From Desulfoscipio geothermicus (GTDB lineage: Bacteria; Bacillota; Desulfotomaculia; Desulfotomaculales; Desulfallaceae): 64,000 nucleotides of DNA. The stretch is from contig JAENYF010000003.1 of NCBI GenBank assembly GCA_016841905.1, positions 24,001 through 88,000 of the forward strand. Direction: 5' to 3'. Shown one piece after another: positions 52,172-59,762 of the stretch (position 1 is the first letter of the stretch; each line of letters starts with the position of its first letter). Under the pieces are notes generated by a model, which worked only from the letters and a program-made list of their open reading frames with translations, ran no database searches and was not told where the DNA came from. The position numbers and the translations under genes are program-made.

Positions 52172-52612
52172 TTGAATAAAGCTGCACTTGAATTTTCCAG
52201 CCGCCCGGAAAATGTGGCTTTCGCCCGGGTAGCCGTAGCTGCTTTAGCCAGCCAACTGGATTTTACCCTATCTGATCTAGAAGAAATTAAGGTAGCGGTC
52301 TCCGAAGCAGTGACCAACGCTATTATTCATGGTTATGAAAATCATCCAGATTGCATGGTCCGGTTGGAAATAAAAATTGTTGAGGAATTTATGGAGATTG
52401 AAATTATAGACACGGGTAAGGGTATCAAAGATATTACCAGAGCATTGGAGCCGGCTTACTCCACTGATCCTGAACGTATGGGCTTGGGCTTTGCCTTTAT
52501 GCAGTCATTTATGGAAAAGTTTAGTGTGTCTTCTTCTCCGGGTAAAGGCACTCGGGTGAAAATGAGCAGAAGGGCAGGGACACCAGGTCGTCAAGCAGTG
52601 TCTGAACAATAG
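52172..52612 (+). CDS. spoIIAB: Anti-sigma F factor / serine kinase SpoIIAB
   Basis: 146 residues from TTG 52172 (SD AAGGAGG, 10-nt spacer). GHKL ATPase motifs: VAVSEAVTNAIIHGYE (N-box), DTGKGI (G1), ERMGLGFAFMQSFM (G2). It holds σF inactive and phosphorylates SpoIIAA. The ~90-nt gap after spoIIAA is longer than usual and contains an AGCTAA...TTAGCT inverted repeat. Confidence 0.96.
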   Translation: MNKAALEFSSRPENVAFARVAVAALASQLDFTLSDLEEIKVAVSEAVTNAIIHGYENHPDCMVRLEIKIVEEFMEIEIIDTGKGIKDITRALEPAYSTDPERMGLGFAFMQSFMEKFSVSSSPGKGTRVKMSRRAGTPGRQAVSEQ

Positions 52613-52623
52613 GGGGAAAAACC

Positions 52624-53400
52624 ATGAGTAACAGGTTAATGGAAATGAACTTGCCCCGCTTTCCCCTACTCAAGGATGAGGAAATGAAAGAATTGTTGTC
52701 CCGGGCTCAGGCAGGGGACGAGCAGGCTAGGGAGCGCCTGGTTAATTGTAATTTAAAACTGGTGTTCAACCTGGTCAAGCGGTTTCAAAATCGGGGCTAT
52801 GAGCTGGAAGATCTTTTCCAAATCGGCTGCATTGGCTTAATGAAGGCCATCGACAAGTTTGATATGAGCTTTAATGTGCGCTTTTCCACTTATGCTGTGC
52901 CCATGATCGTGGGTGAAATCAGGCGGTTTTTGCGGGACGATAATCTGATCAAGGTAAGCCGCTCGATAAAAGAAACTGCTTATAAAGTGCAGCAGACCAG
53001 GGATGTACTGGTGGCCAAAATGGGTCGTGAACCTACGGTTAACGAAATTGCCGTTGAATTGGGTATTCCCAATGAGGAAGTCGTAACGGCACTGGATGCA
53101 TCTATTTCACCTGCCTCAATTTATGAAACACTGCACCAGGATGATGGTGATCCTATTTATTTGCTTGACCAGCTAAGCGATGGTGGCGGTGAAGAAGTGC
53201 CCTGGCTGGACAATATCGCCATCAAGGAAGTGCTGAAAAGATTGCCGGACAGGGACCGGCTCATCTTACTGTGGCGATTTTTTGGCGATAAAACTCAGGG
53301 GGAAATTGCGAGCAGGCTGGGGCTTTCTCAGGTGCAGGTATCGCGCCTGGAACGACAGGCTTTACAAAAATTGCGGGATATGATGGAAAGCGCCCAGTAA
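52624..53400 (+). CDS. sigF: RNA polymerase sigma factor σF
   Basis: 258 residues. Region 2 (NLKLVFNLVKRFQNRGYELEDLFQIGCIGLMKAIDKFD), region 3 and region 4 helix-turn-helix (GEIASRLGLSQVQVSRLERQALQKLRDM). First forespore-specific sigma factor. The spoIIAA-spoIIAB-sigF order is canonical. Confidence 0.98.
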   Translation: MSNRLMEMNLPRFPLLKDEEMKELLSRAQAGDEQARERLVNCNLKLVFNLVKRFQNRGYELEDLFQIGCIGLMKAIDKFDMSFNVRFSTYAVPMIVGEIRRFLRDDNLIKVSRSIKETAYKVQQTRDVLVAKMGREPTVNEIAVELGIPNEEVVTALDASISPASIYETLHQDDGDPIYLLDQLSDGGGEEVPWLDNIAIKEVLKRLPDRDRLILLWRFFGDKTQGEIASRLGLSQVQVSRLERQALQKLRDMMESAQ

Positions 53401-53410
53401 GCCCGATGCA

Positions 53411-53444
53411 GGAGAGTGCAGCTTTTGTGCTCTCCTTTAATTTT
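53411..53444 (+). terminator. spoIIA operon terminator
   Basis: GGAGAGTGC...GTGCTCTCC stem followed by TTTAATTTT, 10 nt after the sigF stop; repeat copy C follows at once. Confidence 0.82.
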
Positions 53445-53541
53445 ACTTTAGGGAATTATGCTTGCCATATTTATGGCAAGCGCTGAGGATTAAAGTACTG
53501 AAAAGCGCGCGTAAAGGGAACCGAATGGGCGCGCTTTTCTT
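53445..53541 (-). repeat. Two-hairpin interspersed repeat, copy C (inverted)
   Basis: Full-length copy in the opposite orientation to copies A and B: on the minus strand AAGCGCGC, CCATTCGGTTCCC, the CGCGC arm, then the 22-bp palindrome and CATAATTCCCTAAAGT. Differs from copy A by a few substitutions and one inserted C. Because hairpin 1 is flanked by A and T runs, it also reads as hairpin plus TTTTC on the plus strand. Confidence 0.85.
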
Positions 53542-53653
53542 ATGTCATGTTAACCTCAAGTATACCCATGGGCTGATGTTGTATAAAAAACGATATAGAT
53601 CAAATAATACAATTGCCAGTAGAATTTAGTTACAGCAAAAGGAGGATTGTATT

Positions 53654-53848
53654 ATGCATATTAAGGTTATGGAAATGGTAGGGGAATCAACTGAAGGTTG
53701 GCGCAGTGCGGTACAGTCAGCGATCTCCGAGGCCTCTAAAACAACCGATAATATTGTTGGTGTGGAAGTGGTTAACTTTACTGCCAATGTTGAGAACGGC
53801 CGGGTAGTTGAGTATAAAGCCAACTTGAAAGTGGCTCACACCAGTTAA
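53654..53848 (+). CDS. Dodecin family flavin-binding protein
   Basis: 64 residues (SD AAAGGAGG). HIKVMEMVGESTEGWRSAVQSAISEASKT and GVEVVNFTANVENGRVVEYKANLKV follow the dodecin βαββ pattern, with the Trp and Gln positions used to stack flavin. It forms dodecamers that store or buffer FMN/riboflavin or CoA. Unusual between sigF and spoVA genes; monocistronic with its own terminator. Confidence 0.92.
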   Translation: MHIKVMEMVGESTEGWRSAVQSAISEASKTTDNIVGVEVVNFTANVENGRVVEYKANLKVAHTS

Positions 53849-53854
53849 AAAGCA

Positions 53855-53885
53855 AGGGACACCATAAAAGGTGTCCTTTACTTTT
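53855..53885 (+). terminator. Dodecin gene terminator
   Basis: GGACACC-ataaaa-GGTGTCC stem, then TTTACTTTTAA. Confidence 0.8.
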
Positions 53886-53927
53886 AATGACTAATGATTA
53901 TATAAACCAATAAGGGGAGCAAAATCG

Positions 53928-54512
53928 GTGGGTAAACCAATTAGTATTATTGTAGTAACGGATGGGGATAAGATGGCTAAAAAAACGGTGGAAACAGCGG
54001 CGCACAATATTGGGGCACGTACAATTTCCGCCTCAGCCGGCAATCCCACCCCTTTGACCGGAGAAGAATTGGTGTTTTTAATTAAACAAGCTGCCCATGA
54101 GCCAGTGGTGGTGATGCTGGATGATAAGGGCAAGCATGGACTGGGACGTGGTGAATCGGTACTGGCTTATTTGGCTTTCCATCCGGATATACGTATTTTA
54201 GGTGCCCTCGCGGTGGCCTCTAATACCGAGTTTACTCACGGGGCGCATGTGGATTTATCGGTAGATTGTCACGGAGAGTTAGTGGCCGGGCCGGTAGATA
54301 AACTCGGACAGGTAAGCGGGTGCACCGGTGAGGTAATCTATGGCGATACTGTGGAGGTGTTGGATGAACTAAACATCCCGGTGATTATTGGCATCGGTGA
54401 TGTAGGAAAAATGGATTATGCTGATTGCTATGCCTTTGGCGCACCCCTGACTACCAAAGCATTAAGGGAAATAATCAAGAGGAGTGGATACGATGGCACC
54501 AGCTGCCATTGA
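53928..54512 (+). CDS. spoVAEA: Stage V sporulation protein AE, soluble SpoVAEa-type
   Basis: 194 residues from GTG 53928 (SD AAGGGGAGC). ISIIVVTDGDKMAKKTVETAAHNIGARTISASAGNPTPLTG and VMLDDKGKHGLGRGESVLAYLA match the cytosolic SpoVAE (SpoVAEa) family. Accessory to the dipicolinic-acid channel. Overlaps spoVAF by 20 bp. The membrane subunits SpoVAC, AD and AEb are not in this window. Confidence 0.88.
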   Translation: MGKPISIIVVTDGDKMAKKTVETAAHNIGARTISASAGNPTPLTGEELVFLIKQAAHEPVVVMLDDKGKHGLGRGESVLAYLAFHPDIRILGALAVASNTEFTHGAHVDLSVDCHGELVAGPVDKLGQVSGCTGEVIYGDTVEVLDELNIPVIIGIGDVGKMDYADCYAFGAPLTTKALREIIKRSGYDGTSCH

Positions 54513-56037
54513 AGATAAGACCAGGCTAAGTAAGAATTTAGATATTAATCAAGATCTATTGGCCGAGAAGCTAGCCTTTGATAAAAATTTTGATATTGTA
54601 AGAAGGGAAATGATTATCGGCGGTCGCAAGACGTTGATGGTGTTTGTTGATGCCTTTGCCAACGCCGAACTGATGACGGAAATTTTATATAATCTGCATC
54701 AATTGGACCGGGAAGACCTGTCCGTGGATGCCTTTCAAAAACTTTTTTTACAACATATCAATTACGTTGAAGTTCAGCCAACAGAATATCTTGAAGACTT
54801 AATTGAAAAGATGTTATCCGGTCCCCTTGCCCTGCTTGTTGACGGTATGGATAAAGCGATTATGCTGGATGTGCGCACATATCCAGCCCGCAGCCCCGAA
54901 GAGCCTGATCTGGAAAAAGTGGTACGGGGTTCTCGGGATGGTTTTACAGAAACGCTGGTTTTTAATACCGCGTTAATCAGGCGGCGTATCCGTGATCCCA
55001 AACTGCGCATGGAATATGCCCAGGCAGGTAATCGCTCTAAAACCGATATCGTTATTTGTTATATCGAGGATATTGCCAATAAGGATTTGGTGGATAGCAT
55101 TCGGGAGAAAATCGAAGCCATCAATATAGACGGTCTGCCAATGGCCGAAAAAGCCGTAGAAGAACTCATCACTCCGGGCAATTATTGGAACCCGTTGCCT
55201 AGAGTGCGCTATACGGAAAGGCCGGATGTGGCCGCTGTTCACTTGCTCGAAGGGCATGTGCTGGTGCTGGTGGATACTTCACCCAGTGTGATTATTACTC
55301 CCGCTACTTATTTTCATCACCTGCAGCACGCCGAGGAATACCGGCAGAACCCTACAGCGGGTGTATATATGCGTTTAATCAGGTTTTTAGGGGTAGCTAT
55401 TTCCGTTTTCCTGCTGCCCTTGTGGCTGCTGGCAGTACTGCAGCCCAGCATATTACCTGACGCTTTGAAATTTATTGGTCCTGACAAAATAGGTAAGATA
55501 CCTATCTTTATTCAGTTCTTGCTCGCCGAGGCAGCGGTAGATATGGTGCGCATGGCCACCATCCATACTCCTACAGCATTGGCTACTGCGGTAGGTTTGA
55601 TTGCTGCTCTGTTGATCGGAGATCTAGCGGTGGGCGTGGGGCTGTTTAATCCTGAAGTAATAATGTATACTGCGGCGGCAGTGGTGGGCAACTACCTTAC
55701 TCCCAGCTACGAATTGGGTTTTGCCAACCGCTTGATTCGCCTATTCCTGTTAGTAATGGTTGGTTTCCTCAGTCTGCCCGGGCTGCTGGTGGGTATGGTG
55801 CTGGTGCTGGTGCTGCTGATCTTCACCAAATCTTTCGGTGTGCCTTACTTGTGGCCTCTGATTCCCTTTAATGCTAAAGCACTGTACAATATTATTGTGC
55901 GCCGCCCGGTACCGGTGAACAATGTTCGACCCAGTATTTTACACACCCGGGATAGTGACCGGCAGGCATTGCCGGTGCCGGCCCGCAAGCCGGGCAAAAA
56001 TAGGAAACAGCAGCCGAAAAGAAATAACCGCACTTAA
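54493..56037 (+). CDS. spoVAF: Stage V sporulation protein AF (GerA-family membrane protein)
   Basis: 514 residues from ATG 54493 (SD AGAGGAGTGG). Soluble N-domain of GerAA type (about 1-270), then five to six membrane helices (e.g. FLGVAISVFLLPLWLLAVLQ, ALATAVGLIAALLIGDLAVG) and a basic tail KPGKNRKQQPKRN. Homologous to germinant-receptor A subunits. Sits with SpoVAEa at the inner spore membrane. Confidence 0.93.
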   Translation: MAPAAIEDKTRLSKNLDINQDLLAEKLAFDKNFDIVRREMIIGGRKTLMVFVDAFANAELMTEILYNLHQLDREDLSVDAFQKLFLQHINYVEVQPTEYLEDLIEKMLSGPLALLVDGMDKAIMLDVRTYPARSPEEPDLEKVVRGSRDGFTETLVFNTALIRRRIRDPKLRMEYAQAGNRSKTDIVICYIEDIANKDLVDSIREKIEAINIDGLPMAEKAVEELITPGNYWNPLPRVRYTERPDVAAVHLLEGHVLVLVDTSPSVIITPATYFHHLQHAEEYRQNPTAGVYMRLIRFLGVAISVFLLPLWLLAVLQPSILPDALKFIGPDKIGKIPIFIQFLLAEAAVDMVRMATIHTPTALATAVGLIAALLIGDLAVGVGLFNPEVIMYTAAAVVGNYLTPSYELGFANRLIRLFLLVMVGFLSLPGLLVGMVLVLVLLIFTKSFGVPYLWPLIPFNAKALYNIIVRRPVPVNNVRPSILHTRDSDRQALPVPARKPGKNRKQQPKRNNRT

Positions 56038-56072
56038 TTTTCGTGTATATATTTGCTTTACCCATATGTTCA

Positions 56073-56106
56073 AAGAAACCTGCAGACGTCAGGTTTCTTT
56101 TTCTTC
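56073..56106 (+). terminator. spoVAF terminator
   Basis: GAAACCTG-cagacgt-CAGGTTTC perfect stem followed by TTTTTCTT. Confidence 0.92.
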
Positions 56107-56199
56107 GTGCGAGTTTCAATGAAGCATTTAAGTATACCAATTTATTTTTTAGTTCATAATACCTTAATGTGAGTTAAGTACCGGAACGGAGGTTTAATC

Positions 56200-57198
56200 A
56201 TGTCCGTTACAGTGGGTATACCAAGAGCGTTGCTATATTATTACTACTATCCCCAGTGGAAGACCTTTTTTGAACATCTGGGTGTAAAAACCCTGGTTTC
56301 CCGGGAAACTACCCGGGGCATATTGGAAAAAGGCATTAAATCCACTGTTGATGAGGCCTGTCTGCCTGTTAAGCTGGCGGTAGGTCACGTAATGGATCTT
56401 TACGACAGGGTAGATTATATATTTTTACCTCGCATTGTCAGCACTGCCCGGAAGGAATATATTTGCCCCAAGTTCCTGGGTTTTCCCGATATGGTTCGTA
56501 ACAATATTGATCATCTGCCGCCTTTAATTGATAACAATTTGGATTTATACCGCAAAGGCAGCAGTTTGTACAATTTATTTTATACAGTGGGCAAGCAGTT
56601 TACCCACAACCCGGTCCGGATTATGAGGGCTTACCAAGCTTCTATGGCTGCGCTGAACAATCACTGCCGGGATATGGAGTCCGGCCGGCTGCCGTTTGAA
56701 ACCTGTGACAGTAACCGCCATAACCGGCAAGACCAGGATGTTGGCGTAAGCGATGTGACCATTGCCGTTATCGGTCACCCCTACAATATTTACGATCGTT
56801 ATATCAGCATGAATATGCTCAAGCGGCTTAGGGATTACGGGGCTAATGTGGTAACTGCGGATCAACTACCTGAGCATGTTTTTCGCCGTGAAGCCGGGAA
56901 GCTGCCCAAGCAGCTCTTCTGGACCTTAAACCAGCGCATGGTGGGTGCTGCCTTTTATTATTTTGACCGGCCGGAAGTGGACGGGCTAATTCACGTGGCC
57001 TCTTTCGGCTGTGGGCCGGACTCTATGACCGGAGAATTAATCGAACGGTTTGCCCGCCAGGACTCGCGCAAGCCACTGCTTAATTTAACCATCGATGAAC
57101 ATACCGGAGAGGCAGGTATGGTCACCCGCTTAGAAGCATTTATGGATATGGTTAGATGGCGCCGTCAACTCGATGACGTGGCAGCCACATATTATTAA
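56200..57198 (+). CDS. CoA-dehydratase-activase-associated protein (DUF2229-type), component 1
   Basis: 332 residues (SD CGGAGG). TVGIPRALLYYYYYPQWKTFFEHLGVKTLVS is the DUF2229 opening; STVDEACLPVKLAVGHV carries a conserved Cys, with others at YICPKF and VASFGCGPDSM; EHTGEAGMVTRLEAFMDM closes the domain. These domains are related to the large subunits that accompany 2-hydroxyacyl-CoA dehydratase activases and probably hold an Fe-S cluster. Same module as the next two genes. Substrate unknown. Confidence 0.82.
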   Translation: MSVTVGIPRALLYYYYYPQWKTFFEHLGVKTLVSRETTRGILEKGIKSTVDEACLPVKLAVGHVMDLYDRVDYIFLPRIVSTARKEYICPKFLGFPDMVRNNIDHLPPLIDNNLDLYRKGSSLYNLFYTVGKQFTHNPVRIMRAYQASMAALNNHCRDMESGRLPFETCDSNRHNRQDQDVGVSDVTIAVIGHPYNIYDRYISMNMLKRLRDYGANVVTADQLPEHVFRREAGKLPKQLFWTLNQRMVGAAFYYFDRPEVDGLIHVASFGCGPDSMTGELIERFARQDSRKPLLNLTIDEHTGEAGMVTRLEAFMDMVRWRRQLDDVAATYY

Positions 57199-57223
57199 AG
57201 CAATTGGAAAGGTGTAGATAACA

Positions 57224-58321
57224 GTGAAGGTAGTTTATCCCCATATGGGGCTGATGTGGATATGCATCAAAGCCATGCTGGAATACCTTAACGTGGATGT
57301 AATTGTGCCGCCACCTTCCAGTAAAAAAACATTGTTGTTGGGGGTTAAGCATGCCCCTGAATTTGCTTGTATGCCATTAAAACTAAATTTAGGTAATTTT
57401 ATGGAGGCCGCCGACTTAGGTGCGGACACCATCGTCATGGCAGGCGGATGCGGTCCCTGCCGGTTTGGTTACTATGCTCAGGTAGAACATGCCATCTTGC
57501 GGGACTTGGGCTATCAGTATGAATTGGTGGTGCTGGAACCTCCGCAAAAACATATCGGCGATCTGTTGGATAAGATCAAGCAGATTACCGGACAGCAGTC
57601 CTGGCGGAGGGTGATTAACGGTATACGTTTTGGTTATCACAAAGCTGAGGCTGTAGACAAGCTAGAAAGAATGGCTCACTATTGCCGGCCCAGGGAAACC
57701 ACAGCGGGTGCTACCGACCGGGCGCTACAGCATGCGCTGCAAGAGATAATTAATATAGCTGCGCCTGAAGGACTACCGGCAGCCCTGCAAAGAGCTGTTG
57801 AGATGATGAATGCAATACAGGTGGATATACACAGGCCGGTGTTGCGCATTGGCCTGGTGGGGGAGATTTACACCCTGCTGGAGCCCTTTGCTAACCAGGA
57901 TATTGAACGCAAGCTGGGCAGCATGGGAGTGGAAGTGGACCGCTCCATTTATCTTAGCGAATGGGTTAACGAGCACCTGTTTTTGGGGCTGGCTAAAAAT
58001 ACGCGCAGCAGCAAATTAACTAAGCAAAAAGCAGCTAAATATCTGAGGCATTTTGTTGGTGGGCACGGCCTGGAAACCGTGGGCAGCACTGTATTATACG
58101 CAGAGCAGGGCTATGACGGAGTGATTCAACTGCTTCCTTTTACCTGTATGCCGGAAATTGTAGCCCAGAGCATCTTGCCCCGCATAAGCGCTGAATTGGG
58201 TATTCCGGCCATGACGTTAATTGTTGACGAGCAGTCCGGGGAAGCCGGCCTAATCACCAGGTTGGAGGCATTTGTGGATTTATTGGCCAGGAGAAAGCAA
58301 ACTGAGGAGGTGTTGGCGTAA
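57224..58321 (+). CDS. CoA-dehydratase-activase-associated protein, component 2
   Basis: 365 residues from GTG 57224. VVYPHMGLMWICIKAMLEYL, APEFACMPLKLNLGNFMEA, GGCGPCRFGYYAQVEH (CGPC) and QLLPFTCMPEIVAQSIL provide several conserved cysteines; DEQSGEAGLITRLEAFVDLL parallels component 1. Looks like a second Fe-S domain of the HgdB/DUF2229 type. Its stop overlaps the activase start by one base. Confidence 0.8.
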   Translation: MKVVYPHMGLMWICIKAMLEYLNVDVIVPPPSSKKTLLLGVKHAPEFACMPLKLNLGNFMEAADLGADTIVMAGGCGPCRFGYYAQVEHAILRDLGYQYELVVLEPPQKHIGDLLDKIKQITGQQSWRRVINGIRFGYHKAEAVDKLERMAHYCRPRETTAGATDRALQHALQEIINIAAPEGLPAALQRAVEMMNAIQVDIHRPVLRIGLVGEIYTLLEPFANQDIERKLGSMGVEVDRSIYLSEWVNEHLFLGLAKNTRSSKLTKQKAAKYLRHFVGGHGLETVGSTVLYAEQGYDGVIQLLPFTCMPEIVAQSILPRISAELGIPAMTLIVDEQSGEAGLITRLEAFVDLLARRKQTEEVLA

Positions 58322-59295
58322 TGTACGGTTACCTGGGAATTGATGTAGGCTCAGTGAGCACAAATATGGTATTAACGGGTGAAGACGGGACAATAAAACA
58401 AAGTATTTATCTGCGTACTCAAGGAAAACCGATCGAAATGGTGCAGCAGGGTTTGAAACATATGCAGGCGGCTTTGCCGGGCAAATTAAAGGTGATTGGT
58501 GTGGGAACTACGGGTAGCGGCAGACATCTGGCCGGGGTAATCACGGGTGCAGATATTATTAAAAACGAAATTACCACCCACGCCATTGCATCCTCCAACG
58601 TAATGCCTGGCGTGCAAACTATACTGGAAATAGGCGGCCAGGACTCCAAGATAATTATCCTGCGTAACGGTGTGGTGTCTGACTTTGCCATGAATACGGT
58701 GTGCGCTGCGGGTACCGGCTCGTTTTTAGATCAGCAGGCCGCCCGTTTGAATATTAAAATTGAGGAATTTGGCCCATTGGCTATGCAGGCCACGGTACCG
58801 GTGCGCATTGCCGGGCGCTGCGCTGTTTTTGCGGAGAGCGATATGATTCATAAGCAGCAAATGGGCTATAACGTACCCGATATTTTAGCCGGTCTGTGTG
58901 AGGCGCTAGTACGCAACTATTTGAACAACGTGGGCAAAGGCAAAGAAATACTCCAACCGGTTGTTTTCCAAGGTGGGGTAGCTGCCAATGCCGGTATGAA
59001 AGCCGCCTTTGAAAAGGCTTTAGGCCACCCGGTACATGTACCTTCCTATTATGACGTTATGGGAGCCCTGGGTGCAGCTATGCTGGCCAGGGAAGCCACC
59101 AATCGAAAAAGCACCGGCTTTAGGGGCTTTGAGGTTGCGGACAGGGATTTTAAAGCCGGCGGTTTTGCCTGTGAAGGCTGTCCGAATGTGTGCGAGGTAG
59201 TTGAAATTATGGAATCGGGGCAGATTATTGCCCGCTGGGGTGATCGCTGCGGCCGCTGGAGTAATGCATTGACTCAGCAGGCAAGGATAAGCTAG
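58321..59295 (+). CDS. Acyl-CoA dehydratase activase (BadF/BadG/HgdC ATPase family)
   Basis: 324 residues. ASKHA ATPase: GIDVGSVSTNMVL (phosphate 1, near 7), GGQDSK (105-110) and GGVAANAGM. Cys128 (NTVCAAGTGSFLDQQA) and Cys167 (AGRCAVF) are the ligands of the dimer-bridging [4Fe-4S] cluster. Unlike HgdC (~260 residues), it has a C-terminal extension with CEGCPNVCEV and RCGRW. Such archerases inject an electron into a partner at ATP cost; the partner is presumably one of the two preceding proteins. Confidence 0.88.
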   Translation: MYGYLGIDVGSVSTNMVLTGEDGTIKQSIYLRTQGKPIEMVQQGLKHMQAALPGKLKVIGVGTTGSGRHLAGVITGADIIKNEITTHAIASSNVMPGVQTILEIGGQDSKIIILRNGVVSDFAMNTVCAAGTGSFLDQQAARLNIKIEEFGPLAMQATVPVRIAGRCAVFAESDMIHKQQMGYNVPDILAGLCEALVRNYLNNVGKGKEILQPVVFQGGVAANAGMKAAFEKALGHPVHVPSYYDVMGALGAAMLAREATNRKSTGFRGFEVADRDFKAGGFACEGCPNVCEVVEIMESGQIIARWGDRCGRWSNALTQQARIS

Positions 59296-59312
59296 GGGGT
59301 AGGAGGGTAATT

Positions 59313-59396
59313 TTGAGAGAAAAAAGTAGATTCTTACTGGTCTATTTGCTAATTACAGCATATATTGACGGCAAAGATAATTTCGCTGCCGCCTAA
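59313..59396 (+). CDS. 27-residue hydrophobic mini-ORF
   Basis: TTG 59313 with a strong SD (AGGAGGG, 5-nt spacer) begins REKSRFLLVYLLITAYIDGK..., a charged start and one short membrane-like helix, ending DNFAAA. It lies 17 bp after the activase gene and before the lysA promoter. Could be a real small membrane protein or the remnant of a longer gene; no homologue recalled. Confidence 0.35.
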   Translation: MREKSRFLLVYLLITAYIDGKDNFAAA

Positions 59397-59407
59397 AGTA
59401 TGTCCAA

Positions 59408-59437
59408 TTGACTTAATTAATTAAAACGTGTTAAAAT
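59408..59437 (+). promoter_or_regulatory. σA promoter for the lysine riboswitch-lysA unit
   Basis: TTGACT, 18-nt spacer, TAAAAT; transcription should start near 59444, just ahead of the aptamer. Confidence 0.65.
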
Positions 59438-59466
59438 GTGCAAAACTATATAGACCTCATCTCCGC

Positions 59467-59670
59467 TAGGAGGTATAGAGGTGCGGTGTGCAAAAGTAGC
59501 CAACGGTGAGGAGCGGGAGTCCGGTGAACCGTGGTGAAAGGGCATCACCGCCGAAGTCCGGTTAAATTCTCGTAATGCCGGACTGGTTAGGCATTGAATA
59601 AGTGCCGGACTGTCACCCTCACTTGCTGTATTCTAGGAATGGCAGCGTATTGGGTGGAGAGCTATCACCG
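59467..59670 (+). promoter_or_regulatory. Lysine riboswitch (L box) aptamer
   Basis: Conserved blocks in order: AGGTATAGAGGTGCGG (59471), AAGTAGC, GGGAGTCCGGTGAA, GGTGAAAGGGCATCACC with GCCGAAG, a pseudoknot region, and GGGTGGAGAGCTATC at the 3' end; GGTATAG pairs with CTATCACC as P1. It senses lysine and, with the terminator at 59702, should reduce lysA expression when lysine is abundant. Confidence 0.95.
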
Positions 59671-59701
59671 GGGAACGAAAAGGGTTGATATAAATGTATG
59701 G

Positions 59702-59745
59702 CCTCCTTTCACTCCGCATGAAGGGAGGTTTAATTATTTCTGATC
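59702..59745 (+). terminator. Riboswitch-controlled terminator (expression platform)
   Basis: CCTCCTTTCA/TGAAGGGAGG stem (one G-U pair, 7-nt loop) followed by TTTAATTATTTC, between the aptamer and the lysA SD. Confidence 0.85.
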
Positions 59746-59762
59746 TGAACGGAGGAAATTCG

